Shown here piece after piece: positions 35,700 to 43,746 of a stretch of DNA of 64,000 nt (position 1 is the first letter of the stretch; each line of letters begins with the position of its first letter). The position numbers and the translations under genes are program-made. The DNA comes from Devosia lacusdianchii (GTDB lineage Bacteria > Pseudomonadota > Alphaproteobacteria > Rhizobiales > Devosiaceae), in assembly GCF_022429625.1 (NCBI RefSeq), contig NZ_CP092483.1, positions 992,001 through 1,056,000 of the forward strand. Direction: 5' to 3'. Under the pieces are notes generated by a model. It was not told the origin of the DNA and did no database searches. It saw only the letters and a program-made list of their open reading frames with translations.

Positions 35700-37118
35700 T
35701 TACGGCATTCCCGGCCAGTGTTCGGAGATCCACTGCGCCATTGCACCAATGTCGGTCGGCTCGGTTGTGTCCACCGCGAAGAGGGGGCCGCGGCCCAGCG
35801 GCTCGGCCCGCGCCACCAGTTCCGCCAATTCGGGCAGATAGGCGGCGCCCGGATGACCCGGCAGCCGCTCTCCGAGGCGGCTGGCATAGCGCTCGACGAC
35901 CACGTCGGCTGGCGCCTGGCACCAGATTTCCAGGGTCTCGTTCACGCCGGCCATGGCAAGGTGGCTCTCCAGCAGCTCAGGCGGCTGGAAGCCGAACCAG
36001 GCATCCACGATTACGGTGGTTCCTGCTGGCGCATCCGCCACCAGCGACCAGATCACCTTGTAGCTTGCCTTGCCCAATGTCCGGTTGAACGCCCGGTCCA
36101 CCCCCTCGATGACCTCGAGAAATGGATTCTTGACCGCGTCGAGTGTCAACAGCGGCCATCCCGTCTGCGCCGACAAGGCGTGCGCCACCTGGCTTTTGCC
36201 GCTGGCCGGCACGCCATTGACTAGCACGGCACGCTTGCGCCCGCGCGCCGCAAATCGGTCCATGGCGCAGCGCGCAGCGCCGATCATCCCGGCATCGTCG
36301 CCCAGTTGTGCCGAGACGACCGGGCACTGGTACCAGCAATTCTCGGCGGGAAGTCCTGCCAGCGCCGCAGCCGCTCGGGTGCCCATGCCGCCGCCCAGAA
36401 GCACCAGATCTGGATCAAGCGTGGCCACTAGCCCATCGATGGCCCGGCGCAATGGTCCTGCCCAGGCAGTCAGCACCGCCGCAGCCTGCATATCGCCCTG
36501 ATTCCGACGCTCCAGCAAAGTGTCGGCATTGGTACCCGGCGGCAAGCCTGCCTCGCCGACATGGCGGGCAAATGCCGTGCCCGAACTCAGGGTTTCGACG
36601 CAGCCATGCCGGCCGCAGGCGCAGAGCAGGCCATCGGGCGCCACCACGACATGCCCGAACTGCCCGGCTGTGCTCCGTCCGCGCAGCAGGTGCCCATGGT
36701 CCAGCGCCGCCCCGCCAATCCCGGTGCCGATCGTCAGCATGACAAGGTTCTGCTTGCCCCGTCCGGCGCCAAAGGCCGCCTCGCCGAGCAGCGCCATGCT
36801 GCAATCGTTTTCTAGCACCACGAATTGACCGGTCGCCTCGCGAAGCAATTGGGCAATGGGCAGCTTGGAGAGGTCGACATAGCCGCCCGAAAACACAACG
36901 CCCGTGCTGCCGTCGACCCGTCCCGGCACGCCGACGCCAATGCCGGCAATACCATCGACCATCAGTTGGCCGATCAGATCGATCGTGGTCGCCAGCACCT
37001 GCTCGGGGTCTGCCGAACTCGGCGCCCGCACGCTGGCCAATACCTGTCCGTCATTGCTGACCCGGGCGGCGCGGATATGTGTGCCCCCGATATCGACTCC
37101 GATAGCCGTCTGCCCCAT
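35700..37118 (-). CDS. ROK-family sugar kinase fused to a P-loop kinase domain
   Basis: 472 aa from the ATG at 37118 (GGGAGCGCC just upstream). Residues 1-288 are a complete ROK sugar kinase: phosphate loop GVDIGGTHIRAA, catalytic D105 in LENDCSMALLGE, GTGIGG at 131-136, and the zinc site C166-A-C168-GRHG-C173. Residues 296-472 are a separate P-loop domain with Walker A GVPASGKS (302-309), a VDAWFGFQP strand and an AAA_33/gluconate-kinase-like lid rich in arginine. ROK kinases are normally about 300 aa and end where the second domain begins. It lies 16 bases after the LacD-like aldolase gene; the two could act in sequence on one sugar. Substrates unknown. Confidence 0.88.
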   Translation of the reverse strand: MGQTAIGVDIGGTHIRAARVSNDGQVLASVRAPSSADPEQVLATTIDLIGQLMVDGIAGIGVGVPGRVDGSTGVVFSGGYVDLSKLPIAQLLREATGQFVVLENDCSMALLGEAAFGAGRGKQNLVMLTIGTGIGGAALDHGHLLRGRSTAGQFGHVVVAPDGLLCACGRHGCVETLSSGTAFARHVGEAGLPPGTNADTLLERRNQGDMQAAAVLTAWAGPLRRAIDGLVATLDPDLVLLGGGMGTRAAAALAGLPAENCWYQCPVVSAQLGDDAGMIGAARCAMDRFAARGRKRAVLVNGVPASGKSQVAHALSAQTGWPLLTLDAVKNPFLEVIEGVDRAFNRTLGKASYKVIWSLVADAPAGTTVIVDAWFGFQPPELLESHLAMAGVNETLEIWCQAPADVVVERYASRLGERLPGHPGAAYLPELAELVARAEPLGRGPLFAVDTTEPTDIGAMAQWISEHWPGMP

Positions 37119-37134
37119 GGCGCGCTCCCAACGC

Positions 37135-38049
37135 TCAGGCGACCCGCGTATGGTGGGCGCTATAGCGGGCAATCACCGCCTGGATTTCGCGCAGACGCGG
37201 CACGGCAATCGTCTCCAGCCGTTGCCTGGTTACGGCCCGGTCGAGCGAGATGCAGTCTTTCCACAAGGATCGCCCGGCAATCACTCCCGACGCGCCATTG
37301 TGCATGGCGATCTCGACCTGTTGCAAGAACGTAGCGTGGTCCACCCCAGCCGACAGGATCGCCCACGGTACCTCACCACAGAGCCGCGTGACCTCCGCGC
37401 AAGATTCCGGCGAACCGGGATAGGGGAGCTTCAGCACCTTGGAGCCGGCGTCGAGGCAAAGCCGCGTACCACCCTGGATCAGCTCGGGAATCTTGGTCGC
37501 ATAGGTCTCCTTGCTTTCGCCTTCGAGGGCATAGGTCAGAAATTCCACGACCAGCAGCAGGTCCTCGCTGGCAAAATCGGCAATCACCCGCTCCAGTGTC
37601 GCCATGTTCCGCGTATTGGCGGCGGGCGTGTCCGAGCGCAGATAGATCATGATCTTGCCGCCGGTGCCGCCCAGCTCGCGCACCCGGCGCGCGGTGATGC
37701 CCTCGACCATCTTGGAAATCCGGTATCCCTCAGGCGACACATCCCATCCCGATGCGTCGAGTCCGATCAGCAACGCCGTATCGCGCGACAACACGCCCTC
37801 ATCCACCACCTGCGGCACCGCGCAAATTGGGTCGACCAGCACGCAAGACGCCTGGCTGGCGAGATAGCGTGTGATATCGGCCTTGGTGTTGCCCAGCACG
37901 TCATTGCTGATCTTGGCCTGCTCTTCCGGGTCCGCTGCCAAAAGCGTCCGCATGCCGCCGCGCTGGTCGCAGGCGATCACCATCATCGCGCCATCCTGTC
38001 CACAGATCTGGTGATAGCCGCGTCTTTCGGCGGTGGTCATGCGTGCCAT
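37135..38049 (-). CDS. Class I aldolase of the LacD/YihT family
   Basis: 304 aa; GAGGAG precedes the ATG at 38049. TIM-barrel aldolase of the DeoC/FbaB/LacD superfamily. Signatures: MMVIACDQRGGMRTLL near the start (cf. LAVDQRE of YihT), the Schiff-base lysine candidate in SKVLKLPYPG, and PWAILSAGVDHATFLQQVEIAMHNGASGVIAG near the end with the phosphate-binding GVIAGRS. Known relatives cleave tagatose 1,6-bisphosphate (LacD) or 6-deoxy-6-sulfofructose 1-phosphate (YihT). It is divergent from a SorC regulator and upstream of the fused kinase. No other sulfoquinovose genes are present, so a sugar bisphosphate or ketose 1-phosphate is more likely. Confidence 0.83.
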   Translation of the reverse strand: MARMTTAERRGYHQICGQDGAMMVIACDQRGGMRTLLAADPEEQAKISNDVLGNTKADITRYLASQASCVLVDPICAVPQVVDEGVLSRDTALLIGLDASGWDVSPEGYRISKMVEGITARRVRELGGTGGKIMIYLRSDTPAANTRNMATLERVIADFASEDLLLVVEFLTYALEGESKETYATKIPELIQGGTRLCLDAGSKVLKLPYPGSPESCAEVTRLCGEVPWAILSAGVDHATFLQQVEIAMHNGASGVIAGRSLWKDCISLDRAVTRQRLETIAVPRLREIQAVIARYSAHHTRVA

Positions 38050-38142
38050 GTCGAATATGCTCCTCGTGAAATTGCGACAAAGAGGCTCCGGTCACGCAAA
38101 ACGGGTGCTTTGCGCGGCAATTGCCTAACAGCGGGGTTTGGG

Positions 38143-38168
38143 CGATAAGGATTATCGTTGCCAACGAT
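38143..38168. promoter_or_regulatory. Two overlapping palindromes, candidate SorC operator
   Basis: CGATAA-GGA-TTATCG (38143-38157) and ATCGTTG-C-CAACGAT (38154-38168) are both perfect inverted repeats and share four bases. They lie in the divergent space between the aldolase gene (start 38049) and the SorC regulator gene (about 38200-38236). SorC/DeoR regulators bind such sites; assignment is inference. Confidence 0.55.
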
Positions 38169-38235
38169 GTAACACATTGCTGAAAGGAATTTCAAGCTGT
38201 CTTCGCAGTCCGGGGATGCAGGCGTTTCCCGCTCC

Positions 38236-39135
38236 ATGATGCATGCGGTCGCCAAGCTGCATTACGAGAGCGACATGAGCCAGGTGGACATCGCCAAGCG
38301 CATGGGCGTGTCGACGGCCACGATTTCACGCCTCCTACAGCGCGCCCGCGCCGAGGGCATCGTCCGCATCGAAATTCGCGATATCGTCGCCCCCGAAGCC
38401 TTACGCGACCGGCTGATCGCCGGCCTCGGCCTCAAGCGCGCTGCCGTTATCGACGCCCCGGTCGCTGGGGTGCTCGAAGCCCTGGCCGCCCCTTTGGGTG
38501 ATCTACTCAAAGACGCGGGTCTCGGCGCCGGCTCCGTATTGGCCATCGGCTGGGGCAGGGCGGTGAGCGCGGTCATGCAGGCGGGGCTGTCCCCCTTGCC
38601 CGGCATCATCACAGTGCCCGCAACGGGCGGCATGCAGCAGCACGCCCCGCATTTTCAGGTCAACGAGTTCGTCCGCCTCGCCGCCGGGCATATGGGAGGC
38701 ACGCCGCATTTCATCCACGCGCCCTATCTGCCTTCGGCCGAGACTCGGGCCGCTTTCCTTGCCGATCCCGCCATTGCTGACAGCGTCGCCCTGTGGGATC
38801 GCATCGATGCCGCCATTGTCGGCGTTGGCTTGCCCCATGCGGTCAATGCGCCCGAGGCCAGCGCCGCCACACCCAGCGAGCAGTCGCTGAGTAATGCCGT
38901 GGGCGACGTGATCCGCCATTACTTCGACCGCGACGGCAAACTGATCCAGTGGGAAGGCGAGGGTCGGATGATCGCCGCCTCTCCCGCCCAACTCCGAGCC
39001 GCCCCTCTCGTCATCGGCGTGGCCGCCGGCGAAAACAAGGTGGGTGCCATTATCGGGGCTGCCAAAGCTGGCTTCATCAGTGCGCTAGTCACCGATGCGC
39101 GCACGGCGGAAGCGATTCTGGACACGCTCGGTTAG
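38236..39135 (+). CDS. SorC-family sugar-binding transcriptional regulator
   Basis: 299 aa from ATG 38236. N-terminal HTH: VAKLHYESDMSQVDIAKRMG then VSTATISRLLQRARAEGIV, typical of SorC. C-terminal sugar-phosphate-binding domain with LGAGSVLAIGWGRAVSAVMQ, a GHMGGTPHFIHAPYLPS stretch and the end ENKVGAIIGAAKAGFISALV. No ribosome site fits ATG 38236; the frame is open upstream and looks coding to a CTG at 38197, which follows AAAGGAA, so about 13 residues may be missing from this call. It is divergent from the aldolase/fused-kinase operon and presumably responds to a phosphorylated sugar made there. Confidence 0.87.
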   Translation: MMHAVAKLHYESDMSQVDIAKRMGVSTATISRLLQRARAEGIVRIEIRDIVAPEALRDRLIAGLGLKRAAVIDAPVAGVLEALAAPLGDLLKDAGLGAGSVLAIGWGRAVSAVMQAGLSPLPGIITVPATGGMQQHAPHFQVNEFVRLAAGHMGGTPHFIHAPYLPSAETRAAFLADPAIADSVALWDRIDAAIVGVGLPHAVNAPEASAATPSEQSLSNAVGDVIRHYFDRDGKLIQWEGEGRMIAASPAQLRAAPLVIGVAAGENKVGAIIGAAKAGFISALVTDARTAEAILDTLG

Positions 39136-39185
39136 GGCCGTCGCTCTTCACATCACAGCCCATTGGGAGAGTGTCTGCCTATGGC

Positions 39186-39250
39186 GTCACTCCCGCGGGG
39201 CCGGAGTTCAGTTCCAGTCTCAGCATGGATGCCGCCTTCGCCGGAATGAC
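39186..39250. repeat. Degenerate intergenic palindromic repeat
   Basis: The left end GTCACTCCCGCGGGGCCGGA (39186-39205) and the reverse complement of the right end (GTCATTCCGGCGAAGGCGG, ending at 39250) match with several changes, forming a long imperfect hairpin. The core GTCATnCCGGCGAAG also occurs at 21717-21743. This fits a dispersed genomic repeat family. Confidence 0.5.
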
Positions 39251-39523
39251 TCCGTGAGGGTAGCCACGCTGAGGCACGACCTCACACGCCTCCAAATCTT
39301 TCTCCGCGTAAAAATTGATGTTTGCGCGCATAAATCCTGTTGACACAGCGCCACCGTCGTGGAGTTCTAGGCGGGCGGATATCTGGAATAATCAGAACCG
39401 CGAGGAGAATACGGACAGGGGTCCGCCGGAGGTTACCGTATCGATCGGCTGCTTGACCGGCGCTGCAATATGCGGGTCTTGACGGTCGCAGTTTGTGAAG
39501 TAAGTTGCAGAAGAAAATTTCAC

Positions 39524-39552
39524 TTGACGATTTCGATGCGTCGAGTTGAGAT
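39524..39552 (+). promoter_or_regulatory. Candidate sigma-70 promoter of the third sugar importer
   Basis: TTGACG at 39524-39529 and TGAGAT at 39547-39552 are separated by 17 bases. The -35 box is near perfect, the -10 box moderate. A large inverted repeat starts eight bases downstream, where a repressor would block initiation. Confidence 0.45.
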
Positions 39553-39559
39553 ATGTTAA

Positions 39560-39585
39560 CTGGACAAACAAATTAGTTTGACCAG
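39560..39585. promoter_or_regulatory. Inverted repeat, candidate repressor operator
   Basis: CTGGACAAAC (39560-39569) and GTTTGACCAG (39576-39585) form ten-base arms with nine matches around AAATTA. It overlaps the expected transcription start of the binding-protein gene. The LacI-type repressor at 42589-43626, at the end of the same cluster, is the most likely ligand-responsive binder; the ROK or SorC proteins are alternatives. Confidence 0.55.
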
Positions 39586-39624
39586 CCGAAAGACTGTCAA
39601 TGAACAGCTCAAAGGGAGGAAACC

Positions 39625-40617
39625 ATGGAGCGTCGTTCTATTCTCAAGGCGGTGGCTGCCGCCGCATTGGTTACGACAATGGGTGTGGCGGCTGTGCCGT
39701 CTTATGCTCAGGATACCAAGCTGACGATCGCACTGATCCCCGGCCTGACCACTGATGGCTTCTACATCACCATGCGCAAAGGCGCTCAGGCTGCTGCCGA
39801 TGCGCTCGGCGTAGAGCTGGTGTTCCAGGGCGCCCCCGAGTTCAATCCGGTCGTTCAGGTGCCGGTGCTCGACGCCATGATCGCTCGCGCACCAGACGCC
39901 ATCCTGATCGCGCCGACCGATACCACCCAGCTTATCGAGCCGCTGCGCAAGGCCAACGACGCCGGTATTCCGGTGATCACCGTCGATACTTTCATAGGCA
40001 CCGGTTCGTATCAGACCGGCGCTGGCGATGCTGACTTCCCGCTGGCCTACATTGCCTCCGACAACGTGCTCGGCGGCCGCATCGCGGCGCGCGCCCTGGC
40101 CAATGCTATCGGCGGTGAAGGCAAGGTCTTCGTGTCCAACGTCAATCCGGGCATCTCGACCACCGATCAGCGCGAAGAAGGCTTCAAGCTAGAAATGAGC
40201 GAGAACTTCCCGAATGTGGAAGTGCTCGAAACCCAGTTCAACGAAAACGACGCCAACAACGCCGCCAGCCAGTTGCAGGCCGTGTTCGCCCGCAACGCCG
40301 ATCTCAAGGGCGTCTTCGGCGCCAACCTGTTCTCCGCCCTCGGCTCTGCCAATGGCGTACAGCAGGCTGGCCAGACTGGCGCCATCAAGGTGGTGGCCTT
40401 TGATGCCCCGGTATCGATCGTGGACAACATCAATACTGGCCTCGTCGACGTCGCTATTGCCCAGCATCCCGCTGAAATTGGCTATTACGGCGTGGTTTCC
40501 GCCTATGCCCACCTGACGGGCCAGTCCATCCCGGTTTCGATCGGCACCGGCTTCACCATCATGGACAAGTCCAACATCGCCGATCCGGAAATCGCCAAGT
40601 ACCTCTACAACGAGTAA
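39625..40617 (+). CDS. Sugar ABC transporter substrate-binding protein (ribose/CUT2 type)
   Basis: 330 aa, AAAGGGAGG before the ATG. Signal peptide MERRSILKAVAAAALVTTMG, cleavage after PSYAQ. Periplasmic-binding fold with LVFQGAPEFNPVVQVPVLDA, PDAILIAPTDTTQLIEPLRK, YIASDNVLGGRIAARALANA and VVAFDAPVSIVDNINTGLVD, the last typical of the ribose-binding group (DAP and Q-x-P positions for sugar contact). First gene of a three-gene importer. Ligand unknown; adjacent enzymes point to a hexose or its derivative. Confidence 0.92.
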   Translation: MERRSILKAVAAAALVTTMGVAAVPSYAQDTKLTIALIPGLTTDGFYITMRKGAQAAADALGVELVFQGAPEFNPVVQVPVLDAMIARAPDAILIAPTDTTQLIEPLRKANDAGIPVITVDTFIGTGSYQTGAGDADFPLAYIASDNVLGGRIAARALANAIGGEGKVFVSNVNPGISTTDQREEGFKLEMSENFPNVEVLETQFNENDANNAASQLQAVFARNADLKGVFGANLFSALGSANGVQQAGQTGAIKVVAFDAPVSIVDNINTGLVDVAIAQHPAEIGYYGVVSAYAHLTGQSIPVSIGTGFTIMDKSNIADPEIAKYLYNE

Positions 40618-40632
40618 CGGCTCCTCCCGGAG

Positions 40633-40658
40633 TGGCCCCGCCTGATATGGTGGGGCCA
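40633..40658 (+). repeat. Intercistronic hairpin after the binding-protein gene
   Basis: TGGCCCCGCC (40633-40642) pairs with GGTGGGGCCA (40649-40658) around TGATAT, followed by a weakly U-rich stretch (TCTCTGTTCTTG). In importer operons such a hairpin protects the binding-protein mRNA and reduces read-through into the permease gene at 40720. It is not a strong terminator. Confidence 0.6.
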
Positions 40659-40719
40659 TCTCTGTTCTTGCACAGCCCGCAGGGCAAAAGCCCGCGTCGA
40701 CGCCGGATCAGGTGAACCC

Positions 40720-41778
40720 ATGACCGTTTCAGAACCGCAGGCCCAGCCTGCCCATGTGGCGCCGCAGGCGGACCATTCGGAGCGCGCCCTCAGCTGGATA
40801 CAGCGCGTTGCCAGCATGCGCGCCTGGCTCTTCCTCGCCGCGCTTATTCTCGGCTTCGAAGCCTGGGCCCGCATCGGATTCGGCGGCACCTTCATCCTCA
40901 ATCCATTCAATATCCAGTCGATCGCCATCTTCGCGGTAGCGCCGCTGCTGCTCGCCACCGGGCAGACCTTCGTCATCATCTCCGGTGGTATCGACCTGTC
41001 GCTGGGTTTCATCATGGGCCTGGCGGCGGTGGTCGCTGCCCACGTCATCAACTGGGCGACGCCCAGCATGGGGTTCCCTATTGCAGTGCTGTTCGGTGCC
41101 CTGGTCGCCGTGCTTGTTGCCGGACTGCCGGGCGTGGTCAATGGCCTGCTCGTCTCCCGCCTGCGGGTGCCGCCTTTCATCGGTACCCTCGGCATGTTCG
41201 GCGTGGCGCGCGGCGTGGCCTTCCTCATGGCCGGCGGCACCACGGTGCCGGTGCGCAATGAATTCTTCGCGGCCATGGGCAATGGCCGTCTCTTCAACGT
41301 GCCTTACATCGTCATCATCACCGCGGTCTTCGTCATCGCCATGCACTATGTGCTGAGCCAGACGCGCTTCGGTCAGCACAATTATGCCATCGGTGCCAAT
41401 GCGCAGGCCGCCCGCCGCGCCGGCATCGACATCAAGTGGCATCTGCTGCGGCTCTATATTCTCTCTGCCATGTGCGCCGGCCTCGCGGGCGTGCTCTATT
41501 CCGCCCGCTTCAGCGCCGGTGCCGCGCAGGCCGGCGAGCCGCTGCTGCTCGATTGCGTGGCGGCCGTGGTCATTGGTGGCGCCAGCCTCTTCGGCGGCTC
41601 GGGCACGATCTTCGGCACAGTGGCCGGGGCACTGGTGATTGCGGTCATCCAGTACGGTCTGGTCTTCGTCAATGTCGAGCCGTTCTGGCAGTTTATCAGC
41701 GTCGGCGTCGTCATCATCATCTCGGTTCTGATCGACCAGGCGCAACGCCGGTTCACCGGAGGACGCATCGATGAATAA
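40720..41778 (+). CDS. Sugar ABC transporter permease (RbsC-like, CUT2)
   Basis: 352 aa inner-membrane permease. About 40 polar residues, then hydrophobic segments including VIISGGIDLSLGFIMGLAAV, RVPPFIGTLGMFGVARGVAF, the coupling loop ANAQAARRAGIDIKWHLLRL and LDCVAAVVIGGASLFGGSGT. Eight-base overlap with the ATPase gene (ATGAATAA). It follows the binding-protein gene after a 102-base spacer with a hairpin. Single permease, so it forms a homodimer. Confidence 0.92.
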   Translation: MTVSEPQAQPAHVAPQADHSERALSWIQRVASMRAWLFLAALILGFEAWARIGFGGTFILNPFNIQSIAIFAVAPLLLATGQTFVIISGGIDLSLGFIMGLAAVVAAHVINWATPSMGFPIAVLFGALVAVLVAGLPGVVNGLLVSRLRVPPFIGTLGMFGVARGVAFLMAGGTTVPVRNEFFAAMGNGRLFNVPYIVIITAVFVIAMHYVLSQTRFGQHNYAIGANAQAARRAGIDIKWHLLRLYILSAMCAGLAGVLYSARFSAGAAQAGEPLLLDCVAAVVIGGASLFGGSGTIFGTVAGALVIAVIQYGLVFVNVEPFWQFISVGVVIIISVLIDQAQRRFTGGRIDE

Positions 41779-42520
41779 TCAAGCCGAAGCGCTGCTCGAC
41801 GTCCGCAATCTGTCCAAGAATTTCGGCGCCGTGCAGGCCCTCAAGGACTTCTCGATGGTCGTCCGTCCCGGCGAAGTCGTGGCCCTGGCCGGTGACAACG
41901 GCGCTGGCAAGACGACGCTGATCAAGGCCATATCGGGCGTCTATAAGCCATCCTCAGGCGAAATCCGGCTGCGTGGCGAGCCCGTGAGCTTCTCCACCCC
42001 GCAAGAAGCCCGCGAAAAGGGCATCGAGACCATCTACCAGGATCTGGCGCTGGCCGATAACCTCTCCATCGGCGCCAATATCTTCCTCGGTCGCGAGCCG
42101 ATGCGTCGGGCGTTTGGCTTCCTGCCGGTGCTCGATCGCAAGAAGATGGCTGACGCCGCCAAGTCCACCATGGCTTTGCTCGATTTCCACGTGAATCGGC
42201 TGGAGGCTCCGGTGAGCAACTTCTCGGGCGGTCAGCGGCAGGCCGTTGCCATCGGTCGCGCCGTCTATTGGGACGCGCAAATCCTCATCATGGACGAGCC
42301 CACCGCCGCCCTCGGCGTCCCCGAGCAACGCAAGGTCATCTCGCTGATCCACCAGCTCAAAGCTCAGGGCAGGGGGGTGATCTTCATCTCCCACAACCTG
42401 CAAGACATCTTCGCCGTCTCCGACCGCATCGTCGTCCTGAGGCGCGGCGTCCAAGCCGGCGAACGCAAGATCTCCGAAACAACCCACGATGAAGTGGTCA
42501 AGCTGATGGTGGGGGGCTGA
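41771..42520 (+). CDS. Sugar ABC transporter ATP-binding protein (single-domain CUT2)
   Basis: 249 aa, one nucleotide-binding domain: Walker A GDNGAGKTT, Q-loop IYQDLALADN, signature FSGGQRQAVA, Walker B ILIMDEPTAALG, switch SHNLQD. Same short architecture as the ATPase at 10847-11659. Final gene of the importer; a hairpin lies between it and the convergent LacI gene. Confidence 0.93.
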   Translation: MNNQAEALLDVRNLSKNFGAVQALKDFSMVVRPGEVVALAGDNGAGKTTLIKAISGVYKPSSGEIRLRGEPVSFSTPQEAREKGIETIYQDLALADNLSIGANIFLGREPMRRAFGFLPVLDRKKMADAAKSTMALLDFHVNRLEAPVSNFSGGQRQAVAIGRAVYWDAQILIMDEPTAALGVPEQRKVISLIHQLKAQGRGVIFISHNLQDIFAVSDRIVVLRRGVQAGERKISETTHDEVVKLMVGG

Positions 42521-42548
42521 ACCAGTCCAGCCCGGATGTTCCAGGCTG

Positions 42549-42573
42549 TTTCCCTTCCCGCAGGGAAGAGAAA
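42549..42573. terminator. Hairpin between convergent genes, possible bidirectional terminator
   Basis: TTTCCCTTCCC (42549-42559) and GGGAAGAGAAA (42563-42573) form an 11-base stem with one mismatch and a three-base loop. It lies between the end of the importer (42520) and the end of the LacI gene (42589). No long T-run on either side, so termination is plausible but unproven. Confidence 0.45.
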
Positions 42574-42588
42574 TGAAGACGCACTCCG

Positions 42589-43626
42589 TCACGCCGAGGC
42601 GCGCAGCACCAATTCAGCGTTGAGCAGGATGTGATGCCCCTTCATCCGCGGGTCCTCGAACACGCGCGAACTATCCAGCTTGGACAGCAGCAGGTTGATG
42701 GCCAGCCGGCCCATTTCCGTGGTGTTCTGCGACACTGTCGTCAGAGGCGGCCAGATATATTCACTGAACGGCTGGTTGTCGTGCCCGGCTACGCGAAAGT
42801 CGCAATCCGGGCCAATGCCGATCTTGAGCCCGGCCTGGTTTAGCGCAGCCATGACGCCGAAGGCGATACGGTCATTGGCACAGAGGATGATCTTGCTGGG
42901 AAAGCCACCGCGCGCCAGGTTCCGGTTGGCCTGCTCGAACGCATGGCTTTCGAATTCCCAGGTTTCGGCCTTGTCGACGTCGATGAAAAGCGGCTCGAGC
43001 CCGCGGCGTTCCATGGTGGTTGCATAGGCAACGCGACGCTCATAGCCGTTGGTTGTAACCCAGGGCATGTCAAAATAGGCCGGCCGGTCGCCGAAGCGGG
43101 TCAGGTAATCGGTGATGAGGGTCATGCTCTGGGCATTGTTGGTGCCCACGAACGCTTCTTCTTCGTCAAACGGGGCGTCGATGAAGACAATGGGTATGTT
43201 GCCTGCCAGGGCTTTGATCTTATCGTGATGGGCGTTCTGCAAGCCGACCGGCGCCATGATGATGCCGGCAACGTTGAGCGCCGTCAGGCTCTCGATGGCT
43301 TCGGCTTCGAGCTCCGCTTTGCCGTCGGAGCTGAAGACGAAGGGCAGATAGCCGGCCGCGCTGGCCACCAGCTCGATCTGCCGTCGCAGGCCCATGAAAA
43401 ACGGATCGAGTGAACTTGGGAAGATCAGGCCGATGATCTTGGAACGGCGGCGATTGAGATTGATGGCGAAAAGGTTGGGTCGGAACCCGGTCTCAGCGAG
43501 TCCTGCCTCGATTTTTTCGCGCACCTTGACGCGCACCGAGCCGGCATCTTGGAAATATTTGGAGACCGTAGGCCGCGACAGGCCAATGGCTTTGGCGAAC
43601 TGCTCCATCGTCCTGATCCGTGCCAT
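42589..43626 (-). CDS. LacI-family transcriptional regulator
   Basis: 345 aa from ATG 43626. N-terminal LacI HTH: RTMEQFAKAIGLSRPTVSKY then a hinge region with VREKIEAGLAETGFRPN and LNRRRSKIIGLIFPSSLDPF. C-terminal periplasmic-binding-like effector domain with GIIMAPVGLQNAHHDKIKAL, NIPIVFIDAPFDEEEAFVGT and SKIILCANDRIAFGVMAALN. It senses a free or phosphorylated sugar. Position convergent with the 39625-42520 importer suggests control of that operon, possibly through the inverted repeat at 39560-39585. Confidence 0.92.
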   Translation of the reverse strand: MARIRTMEQFAKAIGLSRPTVSKYFQDAGSVRVKVREKIEAGLAETGFRPNLFAINLNRRRSKIIGLIFPSSLDPFFMGLRRQIELVASAAGYLPFVFSSDGKAELEAEAIESLTALNVAGIIMAPVGLQNAHHDKIKALAGNIPIVFIDAPFDEEEAFVGTNNAQSMTLITDYLTRFGDRPAYFDMPWVTTNGYERRVAYATTMERRGLEPLFIDVDKAETWEFESHAFEQANRNLARGGFPSKIILCANDRIAFGVMAALNQAGLKIGIGPDCDFRVAGHDNQPFSEYIWPPLTTVSQNTTEMGRLAINLLLSKLDSSRVFEDPRMKGHHILLNAELVLRASA

Positions 43627-43746
43627 ACGCGCTCTTCCCCAGCGCGGCGAACACGCCGACGCTATGCTCCTTGCTGCCACATGAATTTACATGCGGCAAT
43701 TAGAATTTTGACACAGAAGATTTTCATTCTGCTGGGGTCGTGTGGG

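Larger units (their letters stand above)
39251..39624. other. Regulatory region upstream of the third sugar importer
   Basis: No gene seen. With the repeat at 39186-39250 it makes 489 bases without coding sequence between the SorC gene and the next binding-protein gene. It contains a promoter and a strong inverted repeat, listed separately, near its downstream end, leaving a 5' leader of some 60 bases. Confidence 0.55.
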
